Source: Nostoc sphaeroides
GTDB lineage: Bacteria; Cyanobacteriota; Cyanobacteriia; Cyanobacteriales; Nostocaceae
Direction of reading: 5' to 3'
DNA: 64,000 bases
Assembly: GCF_003443655.1 (NCBI RefSeq)
Contig: NZ_CP031941.1
Coordinates: forward strand, 5,144,501-5,208,500
The translations under genes and the position numbers were made by a program. The stretch's first letter is position 1; the number at the start of each line of letters is the position of its first letter. The notes beneath the pieces are model-generated. The model was not told where the DNA came from. It ran no database searches and saw only the letters and a list, made by a program, of their open reading frames with translations. This document shows, in pieces, positions 30,273-38,833 of this stretch.

Positions 30273-32693
30273 TTAACTGGGGGTAGTGGTGTGGATGGCA
30301 AGACGTCTGGCGATCGCGTGGGAATAGCGATCGCTCATATCTTCGATCGTAACTTTGATTAAGGCTTGGTTATCAGTAGTGAAAACCCCCAAGCCCGTCT
30401 CATAATTACGAACCGTGCCCAGTTTTTGCCACTCTTGACCCAGATGTTCCTGTAAATATGATTCCCAAATTTCTTGTTGTTCTGATGCTACAGAAACTAA
30501 AATTCTGGCACCACCTTCAGCAAACAACACCTCATCTAGACGGTTTAACTGCGTTGGTGGTATTTCTAAATTGATTTCGGCACCAAGATTGCCAGAAATG
30601 CAACATTCTGCTATTGCGATCGCTAATCCCCCTTCGGCAGAATCATGGGCTGAACGTACCCAACCATTACGAATTCCTTCACGACAAACTTTCTGGACGC
30701 GGCGTTCTAAGTCAAAATCTACCCGTGGTGGTTTTCCGGCAACAGTACCGTGGATAGTAGCTAAATATTCAGATGCTCCTAAACTGATTTTGGATGCCAG
30801 AGTCAATCCGAGAAGATAAATTACATCGCCGGATGCTTGCCAACCTTGACCACAAATTTTGGTGATATCGGGAATCAAGCCCACCATACCCACTACTGGG
30901 GTGGGATAAATTGGTTGTGGGATGCCTTGAGAATCAAGAGTTTCATTGTACAAAGAGACATTTCCACCTGTGACGGGTGTTGCCAATTCTCGACAACCTT
31001 CTGCTAAACCGCGACAAGCTTCTGCCAATTGCCAATAACCAATCGGTTTTTCTGGAGAGCCAAAATTTAGGTTATCCGTCACTGCCAGAGGTTCTGCACC
31101 CACACAACTAAGATTGCGTGCAGCTTCTGCCACCACTGCCTTAGCTCCCTCGTAAGGGTCAAGATAAACATAACGAGGATTGCAATCTACCGTTGCTGCC
31201 ACTCCTGATTTTAGATTTTGGACTTCGGCTTCGCTCAGTCGAACGATTTGGGATTTTAGACTTCGGCTACGCTCAGTCGAACGATTGGGGATTTGTTCTA
31301 GGGGGCGCAAACGGATAACAGCCGCATCTGCACCACCTGGGAGTATTACTGTATTATTTTGTACTTGATGGTCATACTGACGATATACCCAGTTTTTAGA
31401 TGCGATCGTGGGTGTATCGAGCAAAGTTAATAAAATATCATTCCAACTTTGCACCCCTTCTTGGAGTTCTATTCCAGCAGTTGTGCAAGCAGGTAAAGAA
31501 TCAGGTGTCCATTCCCAAGCTTGACGTGCATATTCTGGCGGTTCTGTCAATAATTCCCGGTTATATAGTGGGGTATTCTCCGCCAAAGCCTCGGCGGGAA
31601 TTTCTGCTGCGACTTCACCCTCAAAGAGAATCCGCACAGTGGGTTCAGCGATGACAGTACCAGCGACAACCGCTTGAAGTCCCCAACGGTGGAAAATGTC
31701 GATTAATTCCTGCTCACGCCCCTTGTGGGCAACGAACAGCATTCGTTCTTGAGATTCCGAAAGCAGATATTCATAAGGAACCATCCCTCTTTCTCTTGCG
31801 GGAATTTTATCTAAATCTAGTTCAATTCCCACACCGCCTTTTGCTGCCATCTCTGAAGTAGAACAGGTGATACCGGCTGCTCCCATATCCTGGGCGGCGA
31901 CAACTGCACCTGTCTTAAACGCTTCCAGACAAGCTTCAATTAACGACTTTTCCAGAAATGGATCGCCCACTTGCACAGCTGGGCGATCGTCTATTGACTG
32001 ATCGCTCAATTCAGCACTGGCAAAACTTGCGCCTCCCATGCCATCGCGCCCAGTGGTGGAACCAACATAAAGCACGGGGTTGCCTAAGCCAGATGCTCCA
32101 GATTTGACGATTTCTGGCGTTTCCATTAATCCTAGTGCCATAACGTTCACCAGGGGATTACCAGAATAAGCCGGGTCAAAGTAAACTTCGCCGCCAATGG
32201 TGGGCACTCCCACACAATTACCATAATGTGAAATTCCCGCCACTACGCCTTGGAAGAGCCTTTGAGTTTTGGCATCTTCTAAGGAACCAAAGCGCAGTGA
32301 ATTTAATAGAGCAATGGGACGCGCACCCATTGTAAAAATATCTCTGAGAATACCGCCTACTCCCGTTGCTGCACCTTGAAATGGTTCTACAGCTGATGGG
32401 TGGTTGTGGGATTCAATCTTAAAAGCTAGTTGGAATCCGTCACCCAAATCTACAACACCAGCATTTTCACCAGGCCCCACAAGGATGCGAGGCCCCTCAG
32501 TGGGAAATTGTTTGAGTAGAGGTCGAGAATTTTTGTAACAGCAATGCTCTGACCACATGACGCCAAACATTCCCAGTTCAGCTTTGTTGGGATGACGCCC
32601 TAGCCGACGGACAATTTCTGCGTATTCTTCTGGTTTAAGACCTTCTGCGGCGATTTCTTCAACAGAAAAGGCTGGTTTTGAAGTTGCAGTCAT
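30273..32693 (-). CDS. purL: Phosphoribosylformylglycinamidine synthase subunit II
   Basis: Fourth step of purine synthesis (FGAR amidotransferase large subunit). 806 residues, slightly longer than I would expect for the small-type cyanobacterial PurL. Conserved blocks: [64 protein letters not shown] and [11 protein letters not shown]. Around residues 468-495 a stretch of Ser/Arg-rich sequence ([20 protein letters not shown]) is coded by two tandem copies of a dispersed intergenic repeat, an in-frame insertion in a linker between the two AIRS-type halves. PurQ and PurS must be encoded elsewhere. Confidence 0.95.
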   Translation of the reverse strand: MTATSKPAFSVEEIAAEGLKPEEYAEIVRRLGRHPNKAELGMFGVMWSEHCCYKNSRPLLKQFPTEGPRILVGPGENAGVVDLGDGFQLAFKIESHNHPSAVEPFQGAATGVGGILRDIFTMGARPIALLNSLRFGSLEDAKTQRLFQGVVAGISHYGNCVGVPTIGGEVYFDPAYSGNPLVNVMALGLMETPEIVKSGASGLGNPVLYVGSTTGRDGMGGASFASAELSDQSIDDRPAVQVGDPFLEKSLIEACLEAFKTGAVVAAQDMGAAGITCSTSEMAAKGGVGIELDLDKIPARERGMVPYEYLLSESQERMLFVAHKGREQELIDIFHRWGLQAVVAGTVIAEPTVRILFEGEVAAEIPAEALAENTPLYNRELLTEPPEYARQAWEWTPDSLPACTTAGIELQEGVQSWNDILLTLLDTPTIASKNWVYRQYDHQVQNNTVILPGGADAAVIRLRPLEQIPNRSTERSRSLKSQIVRLSEAEVQNLKSGVAATVDCNPRYVYLDPYEGAKAVVAEAARNLSCVGAEPLAVTDNLNFGSPEKPIGYWQLAEACRGLAEGCRELATPVTGGNVSLYNETLDSQGIPQPIYPTPVVGMVGLIPDITKICGQGWQASGDVIYLLGLTLASKISLGASEYLATIHGTVAGKPPRVDFDLERRVQKVCREGIRNGWVRSAHDSAEGGLAIAIAECCISGNLGAEINLEIPPTQLNRLDEVLFAEGGARILVSVASEQQEIWESYLQEHLGQEWQKLGTVRNYETGLGVFTTDNQALIKVTIEDMSDRYSHAIARRLAIHTTTPS
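31214..31289. repeat. Dispersed repeat inserted in-frame within purL
   Basis: Two tandem ~38-bp copies of GACTTCGGCTTCGCTCAGTC and GACTTCGGCTACGCTCAGTC with flanking GATTTT. The same word occurs in noncoding DNA at about 61050-61095 (inverted) and in part at 35555 and 47105. Confidence 0.88.
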
Positions 32694-33044
32694 GGAAGTA
32701 ATGCACTCTGGGGGGACAGAGCATTATTCTATCGATTTACTTGCCTTGTAGATGCAGTTCCAAAAATGCAGATAATTCTTCTTTGGATATTTCTTTCTGG
32801 ACTACTTGAATCACCAAGTTATAAGCTTGCTCTTGGGATAAGTTCAAACTGTAGCCGTTTAAGGTTATGAAGGTATCCATAACCGCAAATGCAGTGCGCT
32901 TGTTGCCATCAATAAACGGATGGTTCATCGCTAAATGGTACAGGTATGCTGCTGCTTGCTCGTGAATTGTAGGATGGAGAAGTTCGCCGCTAAAAGTAGC
33001 TTGAGGTTGTGCCAATGCTGAATCTAGCAAACCTTCGTCTCTGA

Positions 33045-33429
33045 GAGGATGTTTGAAAAGTCCTCTTGTCGGTATCAAAAATTTTAGATCCCCCTAAATC
33101 CCCCGATAAATTGGGAGACTTTGATTCCGGTTTCCCCTTTTTAAAGCTACGGTGTACACACAAGTCCTAAAAACCTAGCTTGATAAGACTTTCCTCGTTC
33201 CCAGTCTCCGACTGGGAATGCATTCATTGAGTCTCTGACTCAATGCCAGATTGGAGGCAGAGCCTCCACGAGGAGCATTCCCATGCAGAGCATGGGAACG
33301 AGATAAACGAGAGAACAATGGAAAATTGATCTTTTTTCGACTTGTGTGTACACCGTAGCCTTTCTAAAAGGGGTTAGGAGGGATCAAAAGTGCCTAACAA
33401 TCACAGCGAAATACTTTTCAAACAACCTC
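33045..33429. mobile_element. MITE-A copy 1 in doc (TGA target duplication)
   Basis: Ends GAGGATGTTTGAAAAG and CTTTTCAAACAACCTC, with a 3-bp duplication TGA (33042-33044, 33430-33432). A sister copy with the same ends sits at 63243-63405 with a TCA duplication. The TNA target pattern fits the IS1031 subgroup of IS5. This copy is longer because another element is nested inside it. Confidence 0.88.
33146..33359. mobile_element. Nested 214-bp MITE-B inside MITE-A
   Basis: Terminal inverted repeats GCTACGGTGTACACACAAGTC (21 bp, perfect at both ends). Flanked by 9-bp near-duplicates CTTTTTAAA and CTTTCTAAA. The interior holds several palindromic words (CATGCAGAGCATG, GGAGGCAGAGCCTCC, GAGTCTCTGACTC). 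No coding capacity. Confidence 0.82.
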
Positions 33430-33503
33430 TGACGCCAGATGTTCCACCAAAGCTGTTTATCTCATCTTGGTGAATGTCTAGTACTTGAGAAATAGAAAGA
33501 AAT

Positions 33504-33818
33504 CTAGGAGTCTGCAAGGCGACGGTAAACCTCCTGCCATTTCTGTTTAGAAGCTAAATAAGCCTGCCATACCTCTTCATCTGAGGCAATCTGATTTGAG
33601 GCAGTATTTTCTAACTTGTCTTCATTTTGTTCAATCTCGCGGAAAGATTGGGCGAAATCAGGAATATTTAATAATACTTTTTCAGTAACTTCCTTTTCTT
33701 CTGTTTCTTGCAAATAAGCCAGAAACGCAACTGCTAATCGCAACTTTTCAATAGAAAGTTGACGCAAACGGCTTTCGGCTTCTGATAAATAAGTGCTGTG
33801 CTTTTGTTCTGTTGCCAT
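33504..33818 (-). CDS. Antitoxin-like partner of Doc
   Basis: A 104-residue acidic helical protein (LRLAVAFLAYLQETEEKEVTEKV; C-terminal WQAYLASKQKWQEVYRRLADS). It precedes doc and overlaps its TTG start by some ten bases, the layout of an antitoxin gene. It lacks an obvious Phd domain; similar small proteins are found upstream of Doc/PIN toxins in cyanobacteria. Role is inferred from position. Its toxin is broken, so the module is probably inactive. Confidence 0.7.
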   Translation of the reverse strand: MATEQKHSTYLSEAESRLRQLSIEKLRLAVAFLAYLQETEEKEVTEKVLLNIPDFAQSFREIEQNEDKLENTASNQIASDEEVWQAYLASKQKWQEVYRRLADS

Positions 33819-34042
33819 CGTTACCCCAAGCTAGGTACGTTGCCAGTTGTGAATCAGTTTTGTCCCTAACTCAAGCTTATCGCGCTATTGTGATTTACTC
33901 AATCAAGGCAACTGCAAAAACACTTAATTTTATAGCCAATTAAGCTGAAGGGTGATAATTTGAGTAATTTTACTATTATGACAAATAAAGGCTTGTTTGT
34001 AAAATTAACATTAACTAAATTCAACATTATTGAAGTAGGAAA

Positions 34043-34327
34043 ATGAATTTTCCTATAATCTTTATTCAGGCTTGTCACAGTCCTAATCCATTGGAATGGA
34101 CTACTGTTATTGCTATAGTTGGCGCAATCTTAGCTGGTTCGGATATAGCTGCTACTGGGATTGTTTCTATTTCAAGTACAGTAATAACAATGCTTATAGC
34201 AGGAGCTAGTATGGAGACAATATCAGCAGCAGTGGGAGCAATGCTTAATACAATTGGTGCAACCACCGCATCATTGGAATTAGTAGCTGTGTTGGTGAAT
34301 AGCATTAAAAGTATTTTGGGATGCTAA
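34043..34327 (+). CDS. Small hydrophobic Ala/Ile/Thr-rich protein
   Basis: A 94-residue, strongly hydrophobic protein with a good ribosome binding site (GTAGGAAAATG). Two or three possible membrane helices (residues 18-38, 42-60, 62-86) rich in Ala, Ile, Ser and Thr; only one Lys; Cys at 11 and at the very end. I do not recognise it. The composition recalls pore-forming peptides or bacteriocin-like proteins, but there is no leader motif and no transport or maturation gene nearby. The opposite strand is also open here, so the call is moderate. Confidence 0.5.
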   Translation: MNFPIIFIQACHSPNPLEWTTVIAIVGAILAGSDIAATGIVSISSTVITMLIAGASMETISAAVGAMLNTIGATTASLELVAVLVNSIKSILGC

Positions 34328-34517
34328 TTAATTTATGTTGCAAAGCCCGATGCCTACGATCGCAAGCTACGCACTTCTACTTTTGTGTAAATTTAAGCGC
34401 TATATTTAAAGATAACTTAACTAAGTAATATTACTTAAACTTTTGACACCAGAATTTGCTTATATATACTGATACTCAGAGATTATTCGAGGATATGCAG
34501 TTTAGTTGTAATAATCA

Positions 34518-34533
34518 TGTGACGAGAATCACA
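34518..34533. promoter_or_regulatory. CRP-type operator TGTGA-N6-TCACA
   Basis: TGTGACGAGAATCACA matches the cAMP receptor protein consensus (known for E. coli CRP and cyanobacterial SyCRP1) exactly in both half-sites. It lies about 50-60 bases upstream of a two-hairpin RNA candidate. The distance to a possible -10 (CATAAT, 34577-34582) would put it near -64, where CRP can activate; to another -10 (TATGAT, 34540-34545) it would sit over the core promoter. Confidence 0.7.
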
Positions 34534-34580
34534 CATATCTATGATTAGGATCGTCTCTTTGCGATCGCTAACTAGGCATA

Positions 34581-34666
34581 ATTAATGACAACTGAACTCT
34601 AGCCGAGTCATTAATAGGGAACACACTTAATAGCCGACAGCCTTAATCAAGGACTGTCGGTTTTTT
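34581..34666 (+). ncRNA. Candidate small RNA with two hairpins
   Basis: Starts with a perfect 9-bp stem ATTAATGAC/GTCATTAAT around a 17-base loop (34581-34615), then a single-stranded linker GGGAACACACTT, then a strong terminator hairpin with TTTTTT. No reading frame. The exact 5' end is unknown. It does not match any small RNA family I know. Upstream lies the CRP-type operator. It could instead be the 3' end of a longer transcript from the 94-residue gene. Confidence 0.55.
34634..34666 (+). terminator. Rho-independent terminator
   Basis: CCGACAG-CCTT-AATC-AAGG-A-CTGTCGG followed by TTTTTT: 11 paired bases with one bulge, on the plus strand. It ends the small RNA candidate or a transcript from further left. 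Confidence 0.88.
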
Positions 34667-34882
34667 ATGTCCGTATATCCTTCATCCTTTGAGACATGCC
34701 CCATAACTATACTTAAATAAATTTCCCCACAACTGGTTAGTAACTTGACAGAGATTTAGCCATAGCCACTACCAAATGTGGGGAAGGTATGATCAAATTG
34801 GGTATCTTATGCCTATCGAGCGCTTATTGCACTCACTTTAGTAGAGCGGAAGTATACTCCTAGAACCAGCACACACTTTGTA
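34667..34882. other. Gap with a spaced inverted repeat downstream of apcD
   Basis: TTCCCCACAACTGG (34723-34736) and CCAAATGTGGGGAA (34772-34785) pair over 12 of 14 positions across a 35-base spacer. It could be a terminator-like structure for apcD or a short mobile remnant. No gene. Confidence 0.45.
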
Positions 34883-35368
34883 TTAAGACATCGCTTGAAT
34901 GATGTAATCAAAGTAGGGTGCTGCTTCGGCAGCGTCTTCTGCACTCAGTAAGCCAAGGGAGGCTGTTTTGAGGGAATTGATCGCTTCTACCATTCCAGGC
35001 ACGGGAACGCCCAATGAGTTGTACATTTCCCGCACACCAATCAAACCAATTTTTTCAATTGGCTCTTTGTCGCCAGCAAGCACACCATAAGTAATTAGAC
35101 GCAAGTACCAGCCAAAATCGCGGATACATAGAGAGCGTTGGCGTTCGCCGTAAGCATTACCTCCGGGGGAGATAAAGTCAGGACGCTTCTGCCAAAGTTG
35201 TTTGGTTGCTTCTTGAACTATCTTTTTTTCGTTTTCGGCTAAGGTAGCCGCAATCCGCGTCCGTTGTACGCCGGTTTCCAAAAAGTCTTTGATGTTTTTA
35301 AGTTCGCCACTGCTGGGATAACGCAGTTCGTCGTCGGCTTTGAGAATAACTTGGCTAATTACAGTCAT
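34883..35368 (-). CDS. apcD: Allophycocyanin subunit alpha-B
   Basis: A 161-residue phycobiliprotein, a terminal emitter of the phycobilisome core that passes energy to the photosystems. It binds phycocyanobilin at Cys81 ([11 protein letters not shown]). The sequence [24 protein letters not shown] and [20 protein letters not shown] are closest to ApcD, not ApcA. The ATG at 35368 is chosen because MTVISQ is the conserved start; five extra upstream codons are open but not conserved. It is a single gene, as usual for apcD. Confidence 0.95.
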   Translation of the reverse strand: MTVISQVILKADDELRYPSSGELKNIKDFLETGVQRTRIAATLAENEKKIVQEATKQLWQKRPDFISPGGNAYGERQRSLCIRDFGWYLRLITYGVLAGDKEPIEKIGLIGVREMYNSLGVPVPGMVEAINSLKTASLGLLSAEDAAEAAPYFDYIIQAMS

Positions 35369-35470
35369 GATTATTGAAATCACCTGAAATATTATCTGTT
35401 AGTTTAGCGAGTTGGAGGTACACAAGTGAAGAGATAGGAGCTACTTATGTATTGAATTTATCTTTTTAGG

Positions 35471-35642
35471 GAGTAGGGAGTGGGGAGTGGGGAGTGGGGG
35501 AGATGAGGGAGATGAGGGAGATGAGGAACAAGAATTAATAACCAATGCCCAATACTTCGACTTCGCTCAGTACAAGTGCCCAATGCCCCATGCCCAATAC
35601 CCAATGCCCAATGCCCAATAACAAATGACTAATGACTAATGA
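35471..35642. repeat. Mixed tandem repeats upstream of the RNA methyltransferase gene
   Basis: GGGGAGT and GAGATGAGG units (35471-35531), then CCCAATGCCCAATGC units, then TAATGACTAATGAC that includes the start codon of the next gene. The CTTCGACTTCGCTCAGTAC word at 35556 is part of another dispersed repeat. Confidence 0.88.
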
Positions 35643-37045
35643 CTAAAATAATTTGGCAACAGGGTGAATTGATTGAAGTAACGATCGCTAACTTGAGTGA
35701 TACAGGTGATGGTGTGGGACGCGCTGATGAGCGTGTAGTGTTTGTCCCAGATACTGTACCAGGCGATCGCGCCATTGTCCGTTTGGTACATGTTAAACCA
35801 AAATACGCCCACGGGAAGTTCCAGGAGCTATTGGAGCCATCTCCCCACCGGATCAGACCCAGTTGTATTGTGGCGGATAAATGCGGTGGTTGCCAGTGGC
35901 AGCATGTTAATTATGATTACCAGCTAATAGCCAAGCAAAATCAAGTTATCCAAGCTTTAGAACGCATTGGCGGTTTTATTCAACCACCGGTAGATCCGGT
36001 ACTCGCCGCCCCTTCTGCTTTGGGCTACCGTAATAAATCTACATATCCTTTAGGAATATCCGCAACGGGGCAGGTACAAGCTGGTTATTACCAAAAAGGT
36101 AGTCACCAATTAATTAATTTAAATCAATGTCCAGTCCAAGATTCACGATTAAATCCCTTACTTGCCGAAGTTAAGCAAGATATTCAGCAACGGGGTTGGC
36201 GAATCTATGACGAACAGCGCCACCTTGGACAAATTCGCCATCTTGGTTTACGCATTGGCCGACACACTGGAGAAATGTTGCTGACTTTGGTGGTGAAAGA
36301 CTGGAATTTATCAGGAATTGAAACTCAAGCGCAGGAATGGTTAAAGCGTTATCCGCAGTTAGTGGGAGTATCACTTAACCGCAATAGCGATCGCACAAAT
36401 GCTATCTTTGGATCAGAAACCCGTTGCATCGCTGGAGTCCCCCACCTGCGTGAAAATTTTGCTGGACTGGAATTTCAAGTGCGCCCAGATACATTTTTCC
36501 AAGTGTATACAGAAACAGCAGAAGCACTATTGCAGGTAATTCAATCAGAACTCAATCTTCAAGGGCATGAGTTGCTAGTTGATGCCTATTGTGGTATTGG
36601 AACTTTAACTTTACCCCTCGCTAAAAAAGTACGGATGGCTACAGGATTAGAAGTGCAACCAGCAGCAGTAGAACAAGCTATTTTGAATGCCCACCGCAAC
36701 GGAATTGATAATGTGACTTTCCTTGTCGGGGCAGTAGAGAAATTGCTTCCAAAAATGGGCACAATACCAGAAGTAGTAATACTCGATCCGCCACGTAAGG
36801 GGTGCGATCGCGCTGTCATCGACACTTTACGGCAACTGAAACCATCTCGGATAGTTTACGTCAGCTGTAAAGTAGCTACCCTCGCCCGTGACCTGAAATT
36901 GCTTTGTCAAGATGGGCAATATACTATCACACGGGTACAACCTGCTGATTTTTTCCCTCAAACTGCTCATGTTGAAGCTGCGGCCTTTCTTGTGCTATCA
37001 GATTTGCACAAGGATAGTAATTCCTTTACAAAAACTGAAATTTGA
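35639..37045 (+). CDS. rlmD: TrmA/RumA-family RNA (uracil-5-)-methyltransferase, RlmD-like
   Basis: A 468-residue SAM-dependent enzyme that probably makes m5U in 23S rRNA (RlmD/RlmCD class). An N-terminal TRAM domain (about 8-65, IANLSDTGDGVGRADERVVFVPDTVPGD) is followed by the iron-sulphur cysteines CIVADKCGGCQW (about 79-90) and the later Cys in LNQCPVQD. The catalytic domain has VDAYCGIGTLTLPLA, LDPPRKGCDRAVID and the nucleophile motif VYVSCKVATLARDL. The start lies in a heptamer repeat and, like hisC, begins MTKI. A tRNA-specific TrmA role is less likely because of the Fe-S motif. Confidence 0.88.
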   Translation: MTKIIWQQGELIEVTIANLSDTGDGVGRADERVVFVPDTVPGDRAIVRLVHVKPKYAHGKFQELLEPSPHRIRPSCIVADKCGGCQWQHVNYDYQLIAKQNQVIQALERIGGFIQPPVDPVLAAPSALGYRNKSTYPLGISATGQVQAGYYQKGSHQLINLNQCPVQDSRLNPLLAEVKQDIQQRGWRIYDEQRHLGQIRHLGLRIGRHTGEMLLTLVVKDWNLSGIETQAQEWLKRYPQLVGVSLNRNSDRTNAIFGSETRCIAGVPHLRENFAGLEFQVRPDTFFQVYTETAEALLQVIQSELNLQGHELLVDAYCGIGTLTLPLAKKVRMATGLEVQPAAVEQAILNAHRNGIDNVTFLVGAVEKLLPKMGTIPEVVILDPPRKGCDRAVIDTLRQLKPSRIVYVSCKVATLARDLKLLCQDGQYTITRVQPADFFPQTAHVEAAAFLVLSDLHKDSNSFTKTEI

Positions 37046-37433
37046 AATTTTTAGTCGAGTGCATACTAAAGATGCTAAAATTGAATTAAGGCAAAAATAA
37101 AAATCCATTTTGTTTAAATAAATTCAAGTTGCATAGGTTCTTAGAAATATGAATTGGATTGTGTAAATTACGAATCGGCATTAACTAGAGTATGCCAATA
37201 CTCTGTCAAATTACTAGCATCTTTTTAAGTTGCTTAATTCATTATCAAAACTATTACAGCCGTTAAATATCTAAACAATCCCAACTCATACTATAGAGCT
37301 AATGCTCCCTAGCATTTTCAAAATTTAGTTTTTAAGACGCAAGTTTGAAGGCAGCATGACCACCTCAATTTTATCAGGGTGCCTGTAATAGCAAACTGAT
37401 GTCTAGCTAACTGAAAGCTATGGGGTTTCTCTT
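37046..37433. other. AT-rich intergenic region
   Basis: 388 bases without a gene. No strong hairpin or repeat seen; presumably the promoter of the anti-sigma-like kinase. Confidence 0.5.
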
Positions 37434-37883
37434 GTGATTACAATTTCACTCCGTCCAGTTGCACGTTATTGGGGCACTATTAGTTTTGCCTCAACTCTCT
37501 ACCTTTGTCCAATATTAGATTTACTGTTGGCAGAAATTCCAGCAAAATTACAAGCAGAACTGCGGCTAGGGCTTCAAGAAGCCCTAGTAAATGCAGCTAA
37601 ACATGGCAATAATCTTGATCCAAGTAAAACAGTCGTAGTCCGTTTTTCCTTAATAGATAATCAATATTGGTGGATAATATCAGACCAGGGTAGCGGCTTT
37701 ACTCCTTCATCTAGTAATGAAGAAGAACCAACAGACTATTTACCACCAGACGAATCAGAAAATGGGCGTGGTTTATGTCTTCTGCATCAAATCTTTGATC
37801 AGGTAGAGTGGAACCGCAAAGGCACAGAATTGAGACTTTGTAAACAAATGGAAACTCGTCGGGGATTATCTCTGCGGCGGTAA
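37434..37883 (+). CDS. Anti-sigma regulatory factor-type HATPase (RsbW/SpoIIAB-like)
   Basis: A 149-residue stand-alone GHKL ATPase domain. N-box LGLQEALVNAAKHGN (about residues 46-60), G1 box ISDQGSGFTP (about 82-91) and G2-like ENGRGLCLLHQIFDQVEW (about 108-125). These proteins bind or phosphorylate anti-anti-sigma (STAS) partners in partner-switching control. Start is a GTG at 37434; no upstream ATG in frame. No STAS or phosphatase gene is adjacent, so the partner is unknown. Confidence 0.87.
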   Translation: MITISLRPVARYWGTISFASTLYLCPILDLLLAEIPAKLQAELRLGLQEALVNAAKHGNNLDPSKTVVVRFSLIDNQYWWIISDQGSGFTPSSSNEEEPTDYLPPDESENGRGLCLLHQIFDQVEWNRKGTELRLCKQMETRRGLSLRR

Positions 37884-37886
37884 CTT

Positions 37887-38026
37887 AGTTAGGAGTTAGG
37901 AGTTAGGAGTTTGGAGTTTGGAGTTTGGAGTTTGGAGTTTGGAGTTTGGAGTTTGGAGTTAGGAGTTTGGAGTTTGGAGTTAGGAGTTAGGAGTTAGGAG
38001 TTTGGAGTTTGGAGTTTGGAGTTTAA
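37887..38026. repeat. GGAGTTA/GGAGTTT heptamer array
   Basis: About nineteen heptamers, alternating blocks of GGAGTTA and GGAGTTT, between two convergent genes. Confidence 0.95.
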
Positions 38027-38052
38027 AACTTTTAACTTCTCACTCCTAACTT

Positions 38053-38331
38053 TTAACTTTTTCCGTGAGTCGGACAGGGAGGGGCAGAAATGGAGCGATC
38101 TAACCAACCAATAGCTTGTTCTAATCTAGCTTGAGCTTCTTGTGGCTGATTCTTTAAAAGATACACAATCGCTGCTGCCACTTGTTCATTAGCGCGAGAA
38201 TTGCGGTTAGACTTGAGGCGATGCCAATCGTTAGGGGAAATGCTTAGTCTTTCCATCAGGGCTTGAGCAAGTTCTAGAGTACTAAGTTCATTCAGTTGAC
38301 TGGTTTTCGGCAGCTGGGTAGATTGGGACAT
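38053..38331 (-). CDS. Small helical cyanobacterial protein
   Basis: A 92-residue soluble protein starting at ATG 38331 (MSQSTQLPK). The frame is open far upstream, but that part is the antisense of the next gene. It is mainly helical (LSTLELAQALMERLSI, NEQVAAAIVYLLKNQPQEAQARLEQAIGWLDRS). I do not recognise the family with certainty. It is divergent from the coiled-coil gene at 38376 with only about 45 bases between starts, so their promoters overlap. Confidence 0.65.
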   Translation of the reverse strand: MSQSTQLPKTSQLNELSTLELAQALMERLSISPNDWHRLKSNRNSRANEQVAAAIVYLLKNQPQEAQARLEQAIGWLDRSISAPPCPTHGKS

Positions 38332-38375
38332 AACTATTGGCACATTTGCATTTACTTCTACTGTACTACTTGTAA

Positions 38376-38738
38376 ATGAAGCCGCCAAAACAATCACACC
38401 CGTCAGCAGAAAATCCCGAACCAGATTTTGAACAAGAACTAGAGGAATTAGAGCGATCGCTCCTATCCTTAAAAGAACGTTACGATCAAGTGCAACGCGA
38501 TCGCCAACAACAGGCACAATGGCAACAGCGCCGCGATCAACTAAAGCACAATAAATCTCAAACACCAGAAATCAAAGCAGAGTTACGGCACATTCAACAA
38601 CAGTTGGAAAGGCTAGAACTAAACTTAGAAAGCCAGTTATTTTCTTGGCGTAGCCTCAAAAAACCTTTTTGGCAAGTCGTCCGCTTTGGTGGAATGGGCG
38701 TTATCATAGGCTGGATATTAAAGTCTTATGCTGGATAA
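38376..38738 (+). CDS. Coiled-coil protein with C-terminal membrane anchor
   Basis: A 120-residue protein. After a Pro-rich start come two long amphipathic helices rich in Glu, Arg and Gln (residues 18-60 and 68-92, coiled-coil pattern). A short hydrophobic tail follows (FWQVVRFGGMGVIIGWILKSY, about 97-118) that can span the membrane. The plan is that of a tail-anchored protein. Function unknown; asnS follows about 95 bases later in the same direction. Confidence 0.7.
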   Translation: MKPPKQSHPSAENPEPDFEQELEELERSLLSLKERYDQVQRDRQQQAQWQQRRDQLKHNKSQTPEIKAELRHIQQQLERLELNLESQLFSWRSLKKPFWQVVRFGGMGVIIGWILKSYAG

Positions 38739-38833
38739 ATCCAATTTTGGATTTTGGATTTTGGATTGGGTTAAAGAGTTAAGATTCTTTAATATATGTA
38801 CTTTTTACGTTGACGAAATATAAGTTGTAAAAT

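Larger units (their letters stand above)
32737..33517 (-). pseudogene. Doc/Fic-type toxin, interrupted by nested MITEs
   Basis: Death-on-curing toxin, Fic fold; relatives transfer phosphate to EF-Tu. The C-terminal part has the Fic motif HPFIDGNKRTA. A translation from ATG at 33078 gives only a truncated 113-residue form. The missing N terminus lies beyond the insertion: from TTG at 33517 it reads ISQVLDIHQDEINSFGGTSGVR. Removing 33045-33429 and one TGA target copy joins GVR to DEGLLDSALAQP, giving a complete Doc of about 132 residues. The original TTG overlaps the end of the antitoxin gene. The truncated form keeps the catalytic motif but lacks the N-terminal helices. Confidence 0.9.

Noticed and set aside
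34075-34305. 76-codon minus-strand frame opposite the small hydrophobic protein
   Set aside because: Shadow of the plus-strand frame; the plus strand has the ribosome binding site.
34723-34785. Possible DnaA-box cluster or origin (TTCCCCACA words)
   Set aside because: Only two inverted words that do not match TTTTCCACA well, and no dnaA or dnaN nearby.
38332-38565. Upstream extension of the 38053-38331 gene (a hydrophobic 78-residue addition)
   Set aside because: It is antisense to the coiled-coil gene at 38376 and has no family-like features; ATG at 38331 fits better.
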